This document shows, one piece after another, positions 5,414 to 14,715 of a DNA stretch of 20,760 bases (positions are counted from its first letter, which is position 1; each line of letters begins with the position of its first letter). This DNA is from an uncultured Oscillospiraceae bacterium. Its GTDB lineage: Bacteria; Bacillota; Clostridia; Oscillospirales; Acutalibacteraceae. A program made the translations under genes and the position numbers. The notes beneath the pieces were generated by a model, which had not been told where the DNA came from, did not search any database, and worked only from the letters and a program-made list of their open reading frames with translations. The DNA is taken from the NCBI GenBank assembly GCA_958354085.1, contig CATWUX010000029.1, positions 1-20,760 on the forward strand, written 5' to 3'.

Positions 5414-6325
5414 ATGAAACGATATACAACATTTACGATTACAGCGGCGTTGCTAGCCGCGATTTTTGCTGCCGGATGCGGAACATCATCAAGCAACCCA
5501 GCATGTTCAGATTCTGTTGAAGCAACAGCCCCATCTGTCTGTTCAACGGATGCGATAAATACATGTGCTACTGTTGGTACATCTGCAGTAACGCACCAAG
5601 ATAATAACACCGCTACAGATATTGATGGTAGTACAGCGCCAATTACTGTTGATACTACAAAACTGAAAGGCGCCACAACCCAAAAGGTAATCGTTAGTAC
5701 GACTACGACGGTGCCAACAACGCCAACCACCTCCCCAACCAGTAACGAGGGAACACCGACCATCATCATGCCGAACGCGCAGCAACTGGCATATATCAGC
5801 GACAAGGTTGTGGAGCTGGTGAACGCCGAGCGGAAGCGGCTGGGTATTGCGCCGCTCGGCGTGCCGGATAAGCTGACCGAAGCGGCGAACATTCGTGCCG
5901 AGGAATGTATCCAGGGCGCGAACGGCTCCACCAACGGACACAACCGCCCGAATGGGGATATTTTTTCTACTGTGTTTGCAGATGTTAAGTACGGCGAGCC
6001 ACAGGAATACGAAAAGAAAGACCAAAACGGGAATTGGATAACGATTATAGGTTATTATCCCGGTCAATCATCAGAAAACCTTGCGAATATAACGAGTTGG
6101 AACGATAGAGAGCAGCTTCGATATGGCTTCACCTGTACCCCCGCCGAGCTTAACCGAATGGCTCAAGATCTATTTGAGAGTTGGAAAGGTAGCACACCTC
6201 ACTACAAAGCCATGACAAACCCCGTTTTTACGAAGAGCGGTGTTGGCGTCGTGGCACAACCTAATGAATCCAGTGGATATGCAAACCTTGCCTTTACAGG
6301 CATCCAGCTATTCACTGAAAAATAG
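5414..6325 (+). CDS. Secreted CAP/SCP-domain lipoprotein
   Basis: A 303-residue protein. The N-terminus is a lipoprotein signal (MKRY, hydrophobic 7-20, FAAGC with the lipidated Cys at 22). A long Thr/Ser-rich linker (about 23-115, TTTTVPTTPTTSPTS) leads to a CAP (SCP/PR-1-like) domain from about 125 to 300. Visible CAP features are LVNAERKRLG (135-144), GHNRPNG with H176, SENLA with E221, and TPHYKAM with H263; these His/Glu residues form the usual cavity tetrad. The start is supported by GAGGGGAG 9 nt upstream. Bacterial CAP proteins are surface or secreted proteins of mostly unknown activity. The linker is AT-richer than the domain, suggesting a patched origin. Its own promoter is not obvious, and transcription may come from the toxin side. 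A terminator follows at 6357-6388. Confidence 0.85.
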   Translation: MKRYTTFTITAALLAAIFAAGCGTSSSNPACSDSVEATAPSVCSTDAINTCATVGTSAVTHQDNNTATDIDGSTAPITVDTTKLKGATTQKVIVSTTTTVPTTPTTSPTSNEGTPTIIMPNAQQLAYISDKVVELVNAERKRLGIAPLGVPDKLTEAANIRAEECIQGANGSTNGHNRPNGDIFSTVFADVKYGEPQEYEKKDQNGNWITIIGYYPGQSSENLANITSWNDREQLRYGFTCTPAELNRMAQDLFESWKGSTPHYKAMTNPVFTKSGVGVVAQPNESSGYANLAFTGIQLFTEK

Positions 6326-6356
6326 AGTAGCTACAACTTTATATATTTCAATTTGA

Positions 6357-6388
6357 AGCGGGACATATGAAAATGCCCCGCTTTTTTT
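6357..6388 (+). terminator. Intrinsic terminator after the CAP lipoprotein
   Basis: AGCGGG (6357-6362) and CCCGCT (6377-6382) enclose a 14-nt loop and are followed by seven T (6382-6388). It ends the CAP-lipoprotein transcript and separates it from the thioester-domain gene. Confidence 0.75.
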
Positions 6389-6437
6389 CACATATATAAC
6401 CGCAATATTTCATTCCAAGCCAGAAAGGATGTCACCC

Positions 6438-7319
6438 ATGAAAAAGTCCATTTTAAAACGATTTTTAGCAGCTTGCATGGCGATCTCCACATTGACCGTG
6501 TCACTTGTCGCCACCATTCCTATGACTGCGAGCGCAGCAAGCAGTAGTCTTACGATCAGCAGTCAAAGCGTTTCCTTCCCCAGCACCAACTACGGCACCT
6601 ACTCATTCAAAAATTTTAAAGAAGCCGCCACCGGCATACCGCTCTGGTGCATTGAGCCGGAGCTGGACAGAGTAACTGGCACATATACCAACAAAGGGGC
6701 GTTGACACAAAGCGTCATTGATAATACCTACTGGTCGCACGAAAATGGCACCGTCAACAATTACGGCAAACCCACCGCAAACGAAATCTATTCCATTCTT
6801 TGGCACACTGCCAATACGGAGGGGCTGAACCTGAACAACCTCACCGCCTGGCAGCAGGGCGGCATCCAGATGGCGATAAAACACTGGCGCGTGCGCAACC
6901 AGCCGTGGGGTGTGAAAGCAACGGCTGGATCGGATGCCGACAAGGCATTTCAACTTGCAAAGCGCCTGCACGCCGCCGTATGGGCGAACACCAAAACCAT
7001 GCAGACTGGTCGTGCCAGCATTGCGGCGTCCTACACCGGCGGTGGGTACATCAGCGGTAGCAATTACATTATCGGCACCTACCGCATATCCGGCAACTAT
7101 GACAGTTATACCGTAGAAAAAGATACCGGCTGTGCCACCGCTGTCGTATTAACGAAAAGCGGAAATACGGTTACTGCCTCGATTCCACTTCCCAAAATGA
7201 CCGAAACCTATCAATTTTACGCTACGCTAGGAACAATTTTAACTTATTTAATAAAAACGCTAAATATTATATTTTTTAAAAATGTTAAATCCCGTGTTAG
7301 CATTATCATTGAAAAATAA
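6438..7319 (+). CDS. Thioester-domain surface protein, C-terminally truncated
   Basis: A 293-residue product from the ATG at 6438, which has GAAAGGA 8 nt upstream; an ATG at 6429 in the same frame lies inside that site and is rejected. A Sec signal peptide (1-33, ending TASA) precedes a domain with PLWCIEPELD (C71) and GGIQMAIKHW (Q144). These are the Cys and Gln expected to form the internal thioester of Gram-positive TED adhesins, which attach covalently to host or surface ligands. TED proteins normally continue with Ig-like or Cna-B repeats and an LPxTG sorting signal. Here the sequence turns abruptly AT-rich near 7225, and the last 30 or so residues (after FYATLG) are unrelated, with no anchor. 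I infer a broken gene whose product, if made, would be released. TED identity is good by motif. Confidence 0.72.
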   Translation: MKKSILKRFLAACMAISTLTVSLVATIPMTASAASSSLTISSQSVSFPSTNYGTYSFKNFKEAATGIPLWCIEPELDRVTGTYTNKGALTQSVIDNTYWSHENGTVNNYGKPTANEIYSILWHTANTEGLNLNNLTAWQQGGIQMAIKHWRVRNQPWGVKATAGSDADKAFQLAKRLHAAVWANTKTMQTGRASIAASYTGGGYISGSNYIIGTYRISGNYDSYTVEKDTGCATAVVLTKSGNTVTASIPLPKMTETYQFYATLGTILTYLIKTLNIIFFKNVKSRVSIIIEK

Positions 7320-7337
7320 AAATATTTCGCATATAAT
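7309..7337 (+). promoter_or_regulatory. Sigma-A promoter ahead of the AraC regulator
   Basis: TTGAAA (7309-7314) is followed after 17 bp by TATAAT (7332-7337) in a very AT-rich stretch. The start should be near 7344, giving a leader of about 70 nt before the TTG at 7416. A small inverted repeat ATTCC/GGAAT (7356-7370) lies in that leader and could be an operator. The -35 box overlaps the last codons of the broken thioester-domain gene, placing this promoter on the carbohydrate-operon side of the junction. Confidence 0.75.
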
Positions 7338-7415
7338 AAATTTAATTTCCACAATATTCCTCTTGGGAATTAAAAAAGCAGCGGGATACCGAAGTAAAAG
7401 AGAGGAGGTGACACC

Positions 7416-8312
7416 TTGTCTGCCAACCGTGCCAGACTTCACTTCGACCATGTCTATTCTGGAACCAATCGACTGTTTGGGCCGTACAGCGTGTACCAGG
7501 TGGGAGATATCAGCTGTGAGCCGGGGTTTCACATCGACAGTCATCTTCAGTTTGTTAACGAAATCAGCTATGTGGTTTCAGGTGAAGGTAGCTTCTCCAT
7601 TGACGGAACGTCCTATGACATTGCCAGAGGCACCGTGTTCATCGACCGGATCGGCGAAAATCACGAGGTTCGATCCTCGGTACATAATCCCTTGCGGTAT
7701 TACTATCTCGGCTTTGAGTTTGTGGAGCCGTGGCCGAAGGATGGCGTGATTGACCGGCTGAAGGCCTTCATTGAAAATCCGGCGACCCGGCTGGTTCACA
7801 ACACGAACGGGCTACAGGAAATCTTCGTTAAACTGTTCAGCGAGCTGCTGACACAGGACTTTCTGACCAACCAGCTTATCGAGAGCTACATCCACGAAAT
7901 TTTCAGCTATACCTACCGCGTGTTCAGCCAAAAAAAGTTTCACTCCTATTCCGGTGACGAGGGACAAAGTCCCGATGAGAAGTTGGTGTACGATGTTCTC
8001 CATTATATTGATGTGGAAGTGGAGCGTATCGACGGGCTATCTGCACTTGCGTCAGAATTCGGATACAGTTACACCCATATTGCCCAGAAATTTTCTTCCA
8101 TTATGGGAGAAAACCTCAAATCGTATTACACGAAGCGGCGCTTTGAGAAGGCTAAAAATAACTTGTTGAGCGGGATGTCCATTACCCGGATTGCCGAGAA
8201 TCTGGGCTACAAATCTATTTACGCATTCAGTCGCGCGTTTCGCACCTATGTAGGGATGACGCCGACCGATTATAAAAAGTGGGCGGATGAGATGAAAAAA
8301 GACGCGTTCTGA
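7416..8312 (+). CDS. AraC-family transcriptional regulator of the carbohydrate operon
   Basis: A 298-residue protein starting at a TTG preceded by AGAGGAGGTG at 5-nt spacing; no ATG with a site is available. The N-terminal cupin-like sensing domain spans about 15-95 (PGFHIDSHLQFVNEISYVV, then GRGTVFIDR-like IARGTVFIDR). The C-terminal AraC domain spans about 190-290. It has two helix-turn-helix units (SALASEFGYSYTHIAQKF, then ITRIAENLGYKSIYAFSRAF) and the family signature ending GMTPTDYKKW. It probably senses a sugar or oligosaccharide and switches on the transport genes that begin 45 bp downstream. No separate promoter is obvious in that gap, so the genes may be co-transcribed or the promoter may lie inside this gene. 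Family assignment is firm; the inducer is unknown. Confidence 0.9.
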   Translation: MSANRARLHFDHVYSGTNRLFGPYSVYQVGDISCEPGFHIDSHLQFVNEISYVVSGEGSFSIDGTSYDIARGTVFIDRIGENHEVRSSVHNPLRYYYLGFEFVEPWPKDGVIDRLKAFIENPATRLVHNTNGLQEIFVKLFSELLTQDFLTNQLIESYIHEIFSYTYRVFSQKKFHSYSGDEGQSPDEKLVYDVLHYIDVEVERIDGLSALASEFGYSYTHIAQKFSSIMGENLKSYYTKRRFEKAKNNLLSGMSITRIAENLGYKSIYAFSRAFRTYVGMTPTDYKKWADEMKKDAF

Positions 8313-8357
8313 TGAAGCCCTCGAAAACGCCCAAAGTATACAGAAAGGTGTGGTCAT

Positions 8358-9792
8358 ATGAAAAAAACTGTCCGTATAGCACTGGCGGTAGCAACAGCTG
8401 CCATTCTGCTGTTGGTGCCGGCTTGCAATCAGGCGCCGGCCAGCAGCACAGCAAGTCAGCCAAAAGAAAACGGGGGGAATACCTCCACGACGGAATTGGT
8501 TCTGCCGGAATATCGTTGGGATGACGATTTGGATTTCGGCGGCATTGAAGTGGTGATCGCCTCTCCCTTTGAGGTTAACCTGACCCCCGGTTCCAGCAAC
8601 GAGGCAGATCGTCTGCTCCGGCGTATTCAATATGTGGAAAGCAATTACAACTGCACAGTAACGTTTGAAAAAATCGAGCAGGGTGCTTATTGGAACAATA
8701 TGGCGACCGTTATTATGTCAGGCGACTCTTACGGCGATATACTGGTCGGTTCTTCTTATTACCTCTGTGATTGGATCAAAGCCGGCGCCGTGAAGGATAT
8801 CCGCCCCTATGCCGAGAGCTTGGGATTGGATTTCTTCGACGGGACATGGCTGACCACCTGCACGAAGGAATATACGTATGGTGACGCGATTTATGCGTTC
8901 AGCAAAAAACGGGGCGAGCTTAACAGCGCTTTCTTGTATAACAAAAGTATGTTTCAGGCGGCGAATCTTACCACCCCGAACGACCTAATCAAGCAGGGCA
9001 AAAAATGGGATTTTGCCACCTTCCAGGATTATTCCCGGAAGCTGACCAAGGTGAATTCCGGCGGGAATGTGGAACAGTACGGCACGGCAATCTACTGCCG
9101 GGACGTGGTGCTGTCTGGCCTCATTCAAGCCAACGGCGGGAAGATTGTAACCGAGAATGATGCGGATCATTCCGTTTCTATGACGCTGACCAGCTCCAAT
9201 GCGTTGTAGGCGATGACCTTATTCTCAAATATGTTTACCACTGATCGTACGATGTTCCATATGGACGAGGTCAAAATCCCTGAGCTGTTCTATTCTGACA
9301 AGCTCGGCATGATGATTGTGCCGGAATGGATGCTTACCTTCCTGCAAGATTATGCCACAGAGCACAGCTTAGACAGCGATTATGCGCTGACCTATTTTCC
9401 CGTCGGGCCGAACGGAAGCGACTATATTGATCCGGGAACAGGCCCGGACGGGATGTTTGTTCCGGTGACTGCCGATGCGGTCAAGACCAAAGCCGCGCTG
9501 GCGGTCTATGCGCAGCTGTACGAGCTAGAGGAGGGCGTCACCCGCGAAATGGACGCCAAAATCAATGGCGAATCCCTGTTCATGGATCAGGAATCTGTGG
9601 ACGGATATTCTGATGAATAACCGCTGCGTGCCCAACGGCACCACCCGCTGCGGTATCTACTATAACTGGATTTTTGATATTACGGACGCGTTCATTACCG
9701 GGAAGGGCACGCCGCAGTCGATTATTGACACCTATGAAGCGTCGCTGAAAGCCAACATTGAGGAAAGCTGCTACAAAAAGTTGATGGGGTAA
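8358..9792 (+). pseudogene. Carbohydrate ABC solute-binding lipoprotein, broken by amber codon and frameshift
   Basis: Restored, this is a family-1 solute-binding protein of about 478 residues. It has a lipoprotein signal (MKKTVRIALAV to VPAC, Cys23), a linker rich in Ser/Thr, and a type I binding fold (DYGDILVG-like SYGDILVGSSYYLCDWIKAG; AFLYNKSMFQAANL; WDFATFQDYSRKL). Two lesions are visible. An in-frame TAG at 9207-9209 sits between SSNAL and AMTLFSNMF, where a GAG codon would give the usual ALEAMTLF. One extra base at about 9603-9604 shifts VDG(YSDE-stop) away from the expected VDDILMNNRCVPNG, which continues to 9792. The start has AGAAAGGTG upstream. The neighbours are intact, so real gene decay is more likely than general sequencing error. 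The next gene carries a second, intact binding domain. Confidence 0.82.
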
Positions 9793-9838
9793 CGGATTGC
9801 GGCGTAAAGCCGGACGGTACAGAAGAGGGTTGCTGTTT

Positions 9839-12760
9839 ATGCTTCGGAAAACTATAATTTTGCTTACAGCCTGCGTTCTGCTGCTGACGCCTTCTCTGTG
9901 CGCGTCGGCGAACGGCTCCGGCATGGCTGCGCCGGCGGAACCAAAGGCGCTGGAGGGAACGGAGATTGCTGCGTCGCAAACGTATGCGGCTTATCAGACA
10001 CGGACGCAGTCCTCTCCCGTCGGCGCGCAAGAGCGGGTTTATCCACTCGGAGAGACGATCGTGTCAGAGACAATCGGCGGCACCGGTATACCGGATAAGG
10101 ACAGCTTGCGTTTTGAGGAGGAGGGGTACCTTCTTCTGGACACGTCTGGGGTTGAAGGCTGCTATGCGCTGGTAATTGAATATGATCCTACGCCGGACAG
10201 TACGCGAAATGTTGAAATGACGGTGTTGCTGGACGGGGTGCTTCCCTTTCGGGAAGCGTCCGGACTGACGCTGACCCGACGCTGGCGGGATAAAAACGGC
10301 GTTATTGAATCGGACAGCTACGGAAACGACATCCGCCCTGCGCAGGAGGAAATCCCGTTTGAAGAGCGGGGCTGGCTACTCTATACGGCGTCAATTCCGG
10401 GCTATTATGCGGATCCGATCGCTTGGGATCTCAGTGGAGTATCGCAACTGATGCTGTACATCGACCGGGATGCACTACGGATTCACAACGTGAAGCTAGT
10501 GCCGATTGAGGCGATTCCCGATTATGAGGAGTATCTTGCTGCATATAAAGACATGCCGGATGCAGCGGTATCCTTGCCCGTGATGGAGGCAGAGGTTCCG
10601 GCATGGAAGAGCGACGCCACGCTGGTGGCATCGTCCGATCGCACAACACCCGCCACCTCTCCGAACAAAGGCTCAAAGATTAGCCTGAATATGCTTAGCG
10701 GGGAGGACTGGTCAACGGTTGGCAGTGAAGTGGCATGGAGCTTTACACCGGAGGAATCCGGTATGTACGTGATCCGTTTCCGCTGCCGCCAGAATTATTC
10801 GCAGGGCTTTTATTCACCCCGTGCGCTGCGCATCAATGGTCAATATCCCTTTCGAGAGGCTGCCAACCTGCGTTTTTCCTATTCCCGCTCATGGCAGTAC
10901 ATAACGCTGTCGCAAGACAAAGGCGAACCATTTCGCTTCTATTTTGAGGCGGGGCAGACCTATACCCTTTCCTTGAGCGTGACGTTGGGGGATTTGGCGG
11001 AGATTTTGTCAGAAGCCTCCGGTATTCTTAACGAACTGAACAGTATATATCGTGAGCTGTTGATGATCATGGGCTCCACACCGGATACCTATCGGGATTA
11101 TAAACTGGATCAGTTGATTCCGGATACGCTGGCCGGGTTTGGAAGGTTGGCCGGAAAGGTCGAGGAGGTTTTTGCCCGTATTGAAACCGTGGCGGGAACA
11201 ACCGGGAACGATTTAGAAATTCTAAAGAAGCTGTCCGTTCAGCTTCGCTCTTTTGAAGAGGATCCGGAAAATATCCCCTCTAAGTTATCCTATTTTAAAG
11301 AAAATATTGCGTCACTGACTAACTGGATTGTAGAGGCCTCCTCACGGCCGCTGGATCTGGATACCGTCACGATTGCGGCACCTTCGGAAAAGACCTCCCG
11401 CGCAGATGCGGGATTTTGGCAGAAGCTCCGGTATCATTTTCAGCTTTTTCTGGCATCCTTCCTTGAAGATTATAACAGTCTGAGCGTAACACTCACCGGG
11501 GAGAATGCACGGGCTGTCACGGTCTGGAGTGCGGAGGGGCGGGATCAGGCGACAATTTACAATGAGATGATCCAATCTTCTTTCCAACCGCAGATGGAAC
11601 AAGAATACGGGCAACCCGTGCATGTGAATCTAATGCTGGTTAGCTCGGACACCATTCTTCCATCGCTAGCGGCCGGCAACGGGCCGGATGTTCTCATGGG
11701 CATGGGAACCGCACAGCCAGTCGACTTTGCGCTGCGAAAAGTATGCGCGAACCTGCGCAGCTTGGTTTCCGAAGCGGAGCTGGCCGCGGTTCTTTCACGT
11801 TTCCGGGAAAGCGCGTATGCGCCCTTTGAACTGGAGGGAGGGCTGTATGCGCTGCCTACTCAGCAAAGCTTTTCCGTGATGTTTTACCGATCGGATATTC
11901 TCAAGGAACTGAGAGTTGCCGCACCGACACTATCCGATCCTTGGACATGGGACGATGTGATGTCCGCACTGCCGGTTCTTCAGAACAACAATATGTCCAT
12001 TCTGATGGAGACCGGCGCGAATGCGAGCACAAGTGGCATACCCTCCTATGCGATGCTGCTGTATCAAAACGGCGGTAAGTTCTATGCTGACGGGTATCAG
12101 TCCTGCGCGCTGGATTCGGACATTGCTATGTCTACTTTTCAATTCTGGACCAGCCTTTACACCAGCTATGGTCTTCCGTCAATTTTTAACATTGCCAATC
12201 GTTTCCGCACCGGCGAATCTCCCATCGTGATTGCCGATCAGACCCTGTATAACACATTGGCGGTTTCCGCACCGGAAATTAAGGGGCTGTGGGAAATCGC
12301 CATGGTGCCGGGTACAGTCCGAGCGGACGGAACGGTGGATCATACGACCTATACCTCCTCCTCAGGCGCCATAGTTCTTTCCGCGGCCAGCGACCCAGAA
12401 ATGGGTTGGGAGTATCTGAAATGGCTGACCTCTGCCGAGACGCAGCGGATGTACTGCCAGGGGATTGAAAGCCTGCTAGGTACCTCGGCGCGGTATCCCT
12501 CTGCAAATGTGGAGGCGATGAACAGCCTCGGCTGGACAAAAAAAGAAAGCCAGGTGCTGGCCGCGCAGGCAGTGTGGGCGCGAGCCGTTCCGGAGGTGCC
12601 GGGCGGTTATTATTTGTCCCGCTACCTGAACAATGCGTTTCGGGAAGTGGTGAACGACAGTACCGTGGACGCCAAGGAGGCAATCCTAAGCTGTGCGCAG
12701 ACCGTGGACAAGGAGATTTATCAGAAGCGTTCGGAATTTGGACTGCCCATGGCGGAATGA
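9839..12760 (+). CDS. Secreted two-domain/solute-binding fusion protein for carbohydrate uptake
   Basis: A 973-residue protein from the ATG at 9839 with AGAGGG upstream; a TTG at 9797 in frame lacks a site. A Sec signal (1-24, ASA before NG) has no lipobox. Two beta-rich domains follow (about 60-225 and 270-395). Each contains the same element, VLPFREASGLTL (136-144) and QYPFREAANLRF (337-345), pointing to an internal duplication; they look like carbohydrate-binding modules. A helical linker (about 385-510) leads to a complete family-1 solute-binding domain (about 555-973). That domain has SSFQPQMEQEYG, LAAGNGPDVLMG, GLYALPTQQSFSVMFYR, PWTWDDVM and WEYLKWLTSAETQRMY. It probably captures a glycan and hands sugars to permease pair A directly downstream. 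With no lipid anchor or sorting signal, its cell attachment is unclear. The binding-module reading is inference. Confidence 0.82.
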   Translation: MLRKTIILLTACVLLLTPSLCASANGSGMAAPAEPKALEGTEIAASQTYAAYQTRTQSSPVGAQERVYPLGETIVSETIGGTGIPDKDSLRFEEEGYLLLDTSGVEGCYALVIEYDPTPDSTRNVEMTVLLDGVLPFREASGLTLTRRWRDKNGVIESDSYGNDIRPAQEEIPFEERGWLLYTASIPGYYADPIAWDLSGVSQLMLYIDRDALRIHNVKLVPIEAIPDYEEYLAAYKDMPDAAVSLPVMEAEVPAWKSDATLVASSDRTTPATSPNKGSKISLNMLSGEDWSTVGSEVAWSFTPEESGMYVIRFRCRQNYSQGFYSPRALRINGQYPFREAANLRFSYSRSWQYITLSQDKGEPFRFYFEAGQTYTLSLSVTLGDLAEILSEASGILNELNSIYRELLMIMGSTPDTYRDYKLDQLIPDTLAGFGRLAGKVEEVFARIETVAGTTGNDLEILKKLSVQLRSFEEDPENIPSKLSYFKENIASLTNWIVEASSRPLDLDTVTIAAPSEKTSRADAGFWQKLRYHFQLFLASFLEDYNSLSVTLTGENARAVTVWSAEGRDQATIYNEMIQSSFQPQMEQEYGQPVHVNLMLVSSDTILPSLAAGNGPDVLMGMGTAQPVDFALRKVCANLRSLVSEAELAAVLSRFRESAYAPFELEGGLYALPTQQSFSVMFYRSDILKELRVAAPTLSDPWTWDDVMSALPVLQNNNMSILMETGANASTSGIPSYAMLLYQNGGKFYADGYQSCALDSDIAMSTFQFWTSLYTSYGLPSIFNIANRFRTGESPIVIADQTLYNTLAVSAPEIKGLWEIAMVPGTVRADGTVDHTTYTSSSGAIVLSAASDPEMGWEYLKWLTSAETQRMYCQGIESLLGTSARYPSANVEAMNSLGWTKKESQVLAAQAVWARAVPEVPGGYYLSRYLNNAFREVVNDSTVDAKEAILSCAQTVDKEIYQKRSEFGLPMAE

Positions 12761-12780
12761 GTCGATTACGGAGGGTTCAG

Positions 12781-13743
12781 GTGATACAAATGGAAAATTC
12801 AAAGCAAGTTTCGTCCGGAAAGGTAGGGCGCTGCCCACGTCGGTCACCGATTTCCCGGTTCTTTCGTGATATGTGGGAACAGAAGATTTCCTACCTGTTT
12901 CTTCTGCCCTTCGCGGTGGCCTTTATTCTGTCTACGGTGCTGCCGGTTCTGATGGCTGTGTTTTACAGCTTTACCTACAACAACGTATTTGAACCGCTCC
13001 GCTTTATCGGGTTCGACAACTATATTCGTCTGTTTACCCAGGACGACGTGTTCCCAATCGCACTCCAGAATACGCTGGAACTGGCGGTCGTAGTGGGGCC
13101 GGCTGGGTATCTGCTGGCCTTTGTGGTGGCGTGGCTGATTAACGAGGTCGCTTCCCGACTGCGGATGCTGTTTGTCCTGATTTTCTACTCTCCAGCCATA
13201 GCCGGCTCGATTTATGCCGTGTTTGCCATTCTTTTTTCCGGCGATATGTACGGGTATGTCAATGGATTCTTGCTCCGATGGGGGTTCATCGAAACGCCGA
13301 TTGCTTGGCTGACCGACGCTTCCTATATCAAAGGCGTCATTATACTCTGTGTGCTGTGGGGCAGCATGGGGGCGGGATTTTTGTCCTTTGTCGCGGGCCT
13401 GAAAAATATCGACCAGCAGCTGTACGAGGCGGCGGCAATGGACGGGCTGCGTAATCGGTGGCAGGAACTGTGGTACATTACTCTGCCTATGATGAAACCG
13501 ACACTGCTGTTCGGCGCGATTATCAGTATATCCGGTTCGTTCTCCATCCACGATGTCACGGTGGCACTGGCAGGGTATCCCTCTACCCGCAATGTCGCAA
13601 CCACCATCGTCAACCTGATGGCGGACGTGGGCTATTCCCGGTTTGAACTGGGATATGCCTGCGCGATGGCGACAGTGCTGTTCCTGATTATGCTTTGGGC
13701 ACGAAAGCTGGTCAATAAGATTTTGGAAAGAGTGGGCAAATGA
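12781..13743 (+). CDS. Carbohydrate ABC transporter permease A1 (MalF/LplB-like)
   Basis: About 320 residues. I prefer the GTG at 12781, since GGAGG lies 6 nt before it; an ATG at 12790 (MENSKQV) is the alternative, with a weaker AGGTGAT. After a basic cytosolic start come six transmembrane segments beginning YLFLLPFAVAFILSTVLPVL. The EAA loop that docks with the ATPase reads YEAAAMDGLRNRWQELWYIT then LPMMKP. This is the standard CUT1 sugar permease layout. It follows the binding-protein gene by 20 bp and overlaps permease A2 by 4 bp (ATGA), so the two are made together and should form a heterodimer. The ATPase is not encoded in this window. Confidence 0.9.
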   Translation: MIQMENSKQVSSGKVGRCPRRSPISRFFRDMWEQKISYLFLLPFAVAFILSTVLPVLMAVFYSFTYNNVFEPLRFIGFDNYIRLFTQDDVFPIALQNTLELAVVVGPAGYLLAFVVAWLINEVASRLRMLFVLIFYSPAIAGSIYAVFAILFSGDMYGYVNGFLLRWGFIETPIAWLTDASYIKGVIILCVLWGSMGAGFLSFVAGLKNIDQQLYEAAAMDGLRNRWQELWYITLPMMKPTLLFGAIISISGSFSIHDVTVALAGYPSTRNVATTIVNLMADVGYSRFELGYACAMATVLFLIMLWARKLVNKILERVGK

Positions 13744-14702
13744 CAATGAAGGTAGGTAGTCAGAAATGCACGCCGAAGCTGGCGACGGAAGACTCTCCGC
13801 CTGCTGCTTTCTTCGGGGGGAAGAAACGGCGGGTAACAAACGGATTACGGCACGCACTCGGTGTGAACCGGCGGCGCAGCCTATACGGTGACACGCTGAA
13901 TATTCTGGTTCTGGGCCTTCTGTCCGTGCTGATGATTATCCCGATGCTGTATGTGGTGAGCAATTCGCTTAAGCCGCTCAACGAGCTGTATCTGTACCCT
14001 CCCCGCTTTTTTGTACAGCACCCTACGCTGGATAATTTTCGTGATCTGGTCACCTTGATGAGCAACACCTGGGTGCCGATGAGCCGGTATTTTTTCAACA
14101 CGATTTTTATTACAGTAGTAGGAACCACGTTGCATGTGATTTTCGCCTCCATGGCGGCCTATGTGCTGGAAAAGCATCGCTTTCACGGACGGGATCTGTT
14201 TTTTGTCACGGTGACTTTGGCATTGATGTTTTCCTCCACGGTTACCATGATTCCCAACTATATCATCCTGTCCAAGCTGAAGCTGATCAACACTTACGGG
14301 GCGGTTTTATTGTCCGCCGTCGGGTCACCGATGGGCGCGTTCCTGATGAAGCAGTTTATGTCCAACGTGCACGGCTCTCTGCTGGAGGCGGCGAAAATTG
14401 ACGGAGCCGGGGAGGTTCGGATTTTTTTCCGCATCGTGATGCCCAGCGTTAAACCGGCCTGGCTGACGTTGATTATTTTTTCGGTGCAGACCCTGTGGAA
14501 CTCCAACGGCGGTATTGCCATCCGCAGTGAGGAGCTCAAGCCGCTGTCCTATGCACTCAGCCAGATTGCCGCAGGCGGCATTGCCCGGGCGGGTGCGGCA
14601 GCCGCCGTGAGCGTGGTGATGATGGTGGTTCCTATCGTTGTGTTTATTATTACGCAGAGCAATATCCTGGAGACGATGGCGATGTCGGGAATCAAAGAAT
14701 AA
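13740..14702 (+). CDS. Carbohydrate ABC transporter permease A2 (MalG-like)
   Basis: A 320-residue partner of permease A1, starting at the ATG of an ATGA overlap. A long basic N-terminal tail (about 1-50, KKRRVTNGLRHALGVNRRRS) precedes six transmembrane segments from ILVLGLLSVLMIIPMLYVVS. The second-subunit pattern NSLKPLNELYLYPP and the EAA loop LLEAAKIDGAGEVRIFFRIV followed by MPSVKP are present. The end of the gene (TAA) overlaps the AAGGAGAG site of the next gene. With A1 it should form the membrane channel for the sugar bound by the secreted fusion protein. The substrate cannot be read from the sequence. Confidence 0.9.
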   Translation: MTMKVGSQKCTPKLATEDSPPAAFFGGKKRRVTNGLRHALGVNRRRSLYGDTLNILVLGLLSVLMIIPMLYVVSNSLKPLNELYLYPPRFFVQHPTLDNFRDLVTLMSNTWVPMSRYFFNTIFITVVGTTLHVIFASMAAYVLEKHRFHGRDLFFVTVTLALMFSSTVTMIPNYIILSKLKLINTYGAVLLSAVGSPMGAFLMKQFMSNVHGSLLEAAKIDGAGEVRIFFRIVMPSVKPAWLTLIIFSVQTLWNSNGGIAIRSEELKPLSYALSQIAAGGIARAGAAAAVSVVMMVVPIVVFIITQSNILETMAMSGIKE

Positions 14703-14715
14703 GGAGAGAAGCGGC

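Noticed and set aside
9207..9209. Programmed amber recoding (pyrrolysine or readthrough) in the solute-binding gene
   Set aside because: A second, unrelated frameshift in the same gene points to decay, and no stem-loop or special context is visible after the TAG.
12844..13857. Long minus-strand open frame opposite permease A1
   Set aside because: It is a shadow of a GC-rich permease gene, with low-complexity His/Gln-rich product and no ribosome binding site or family similarity.
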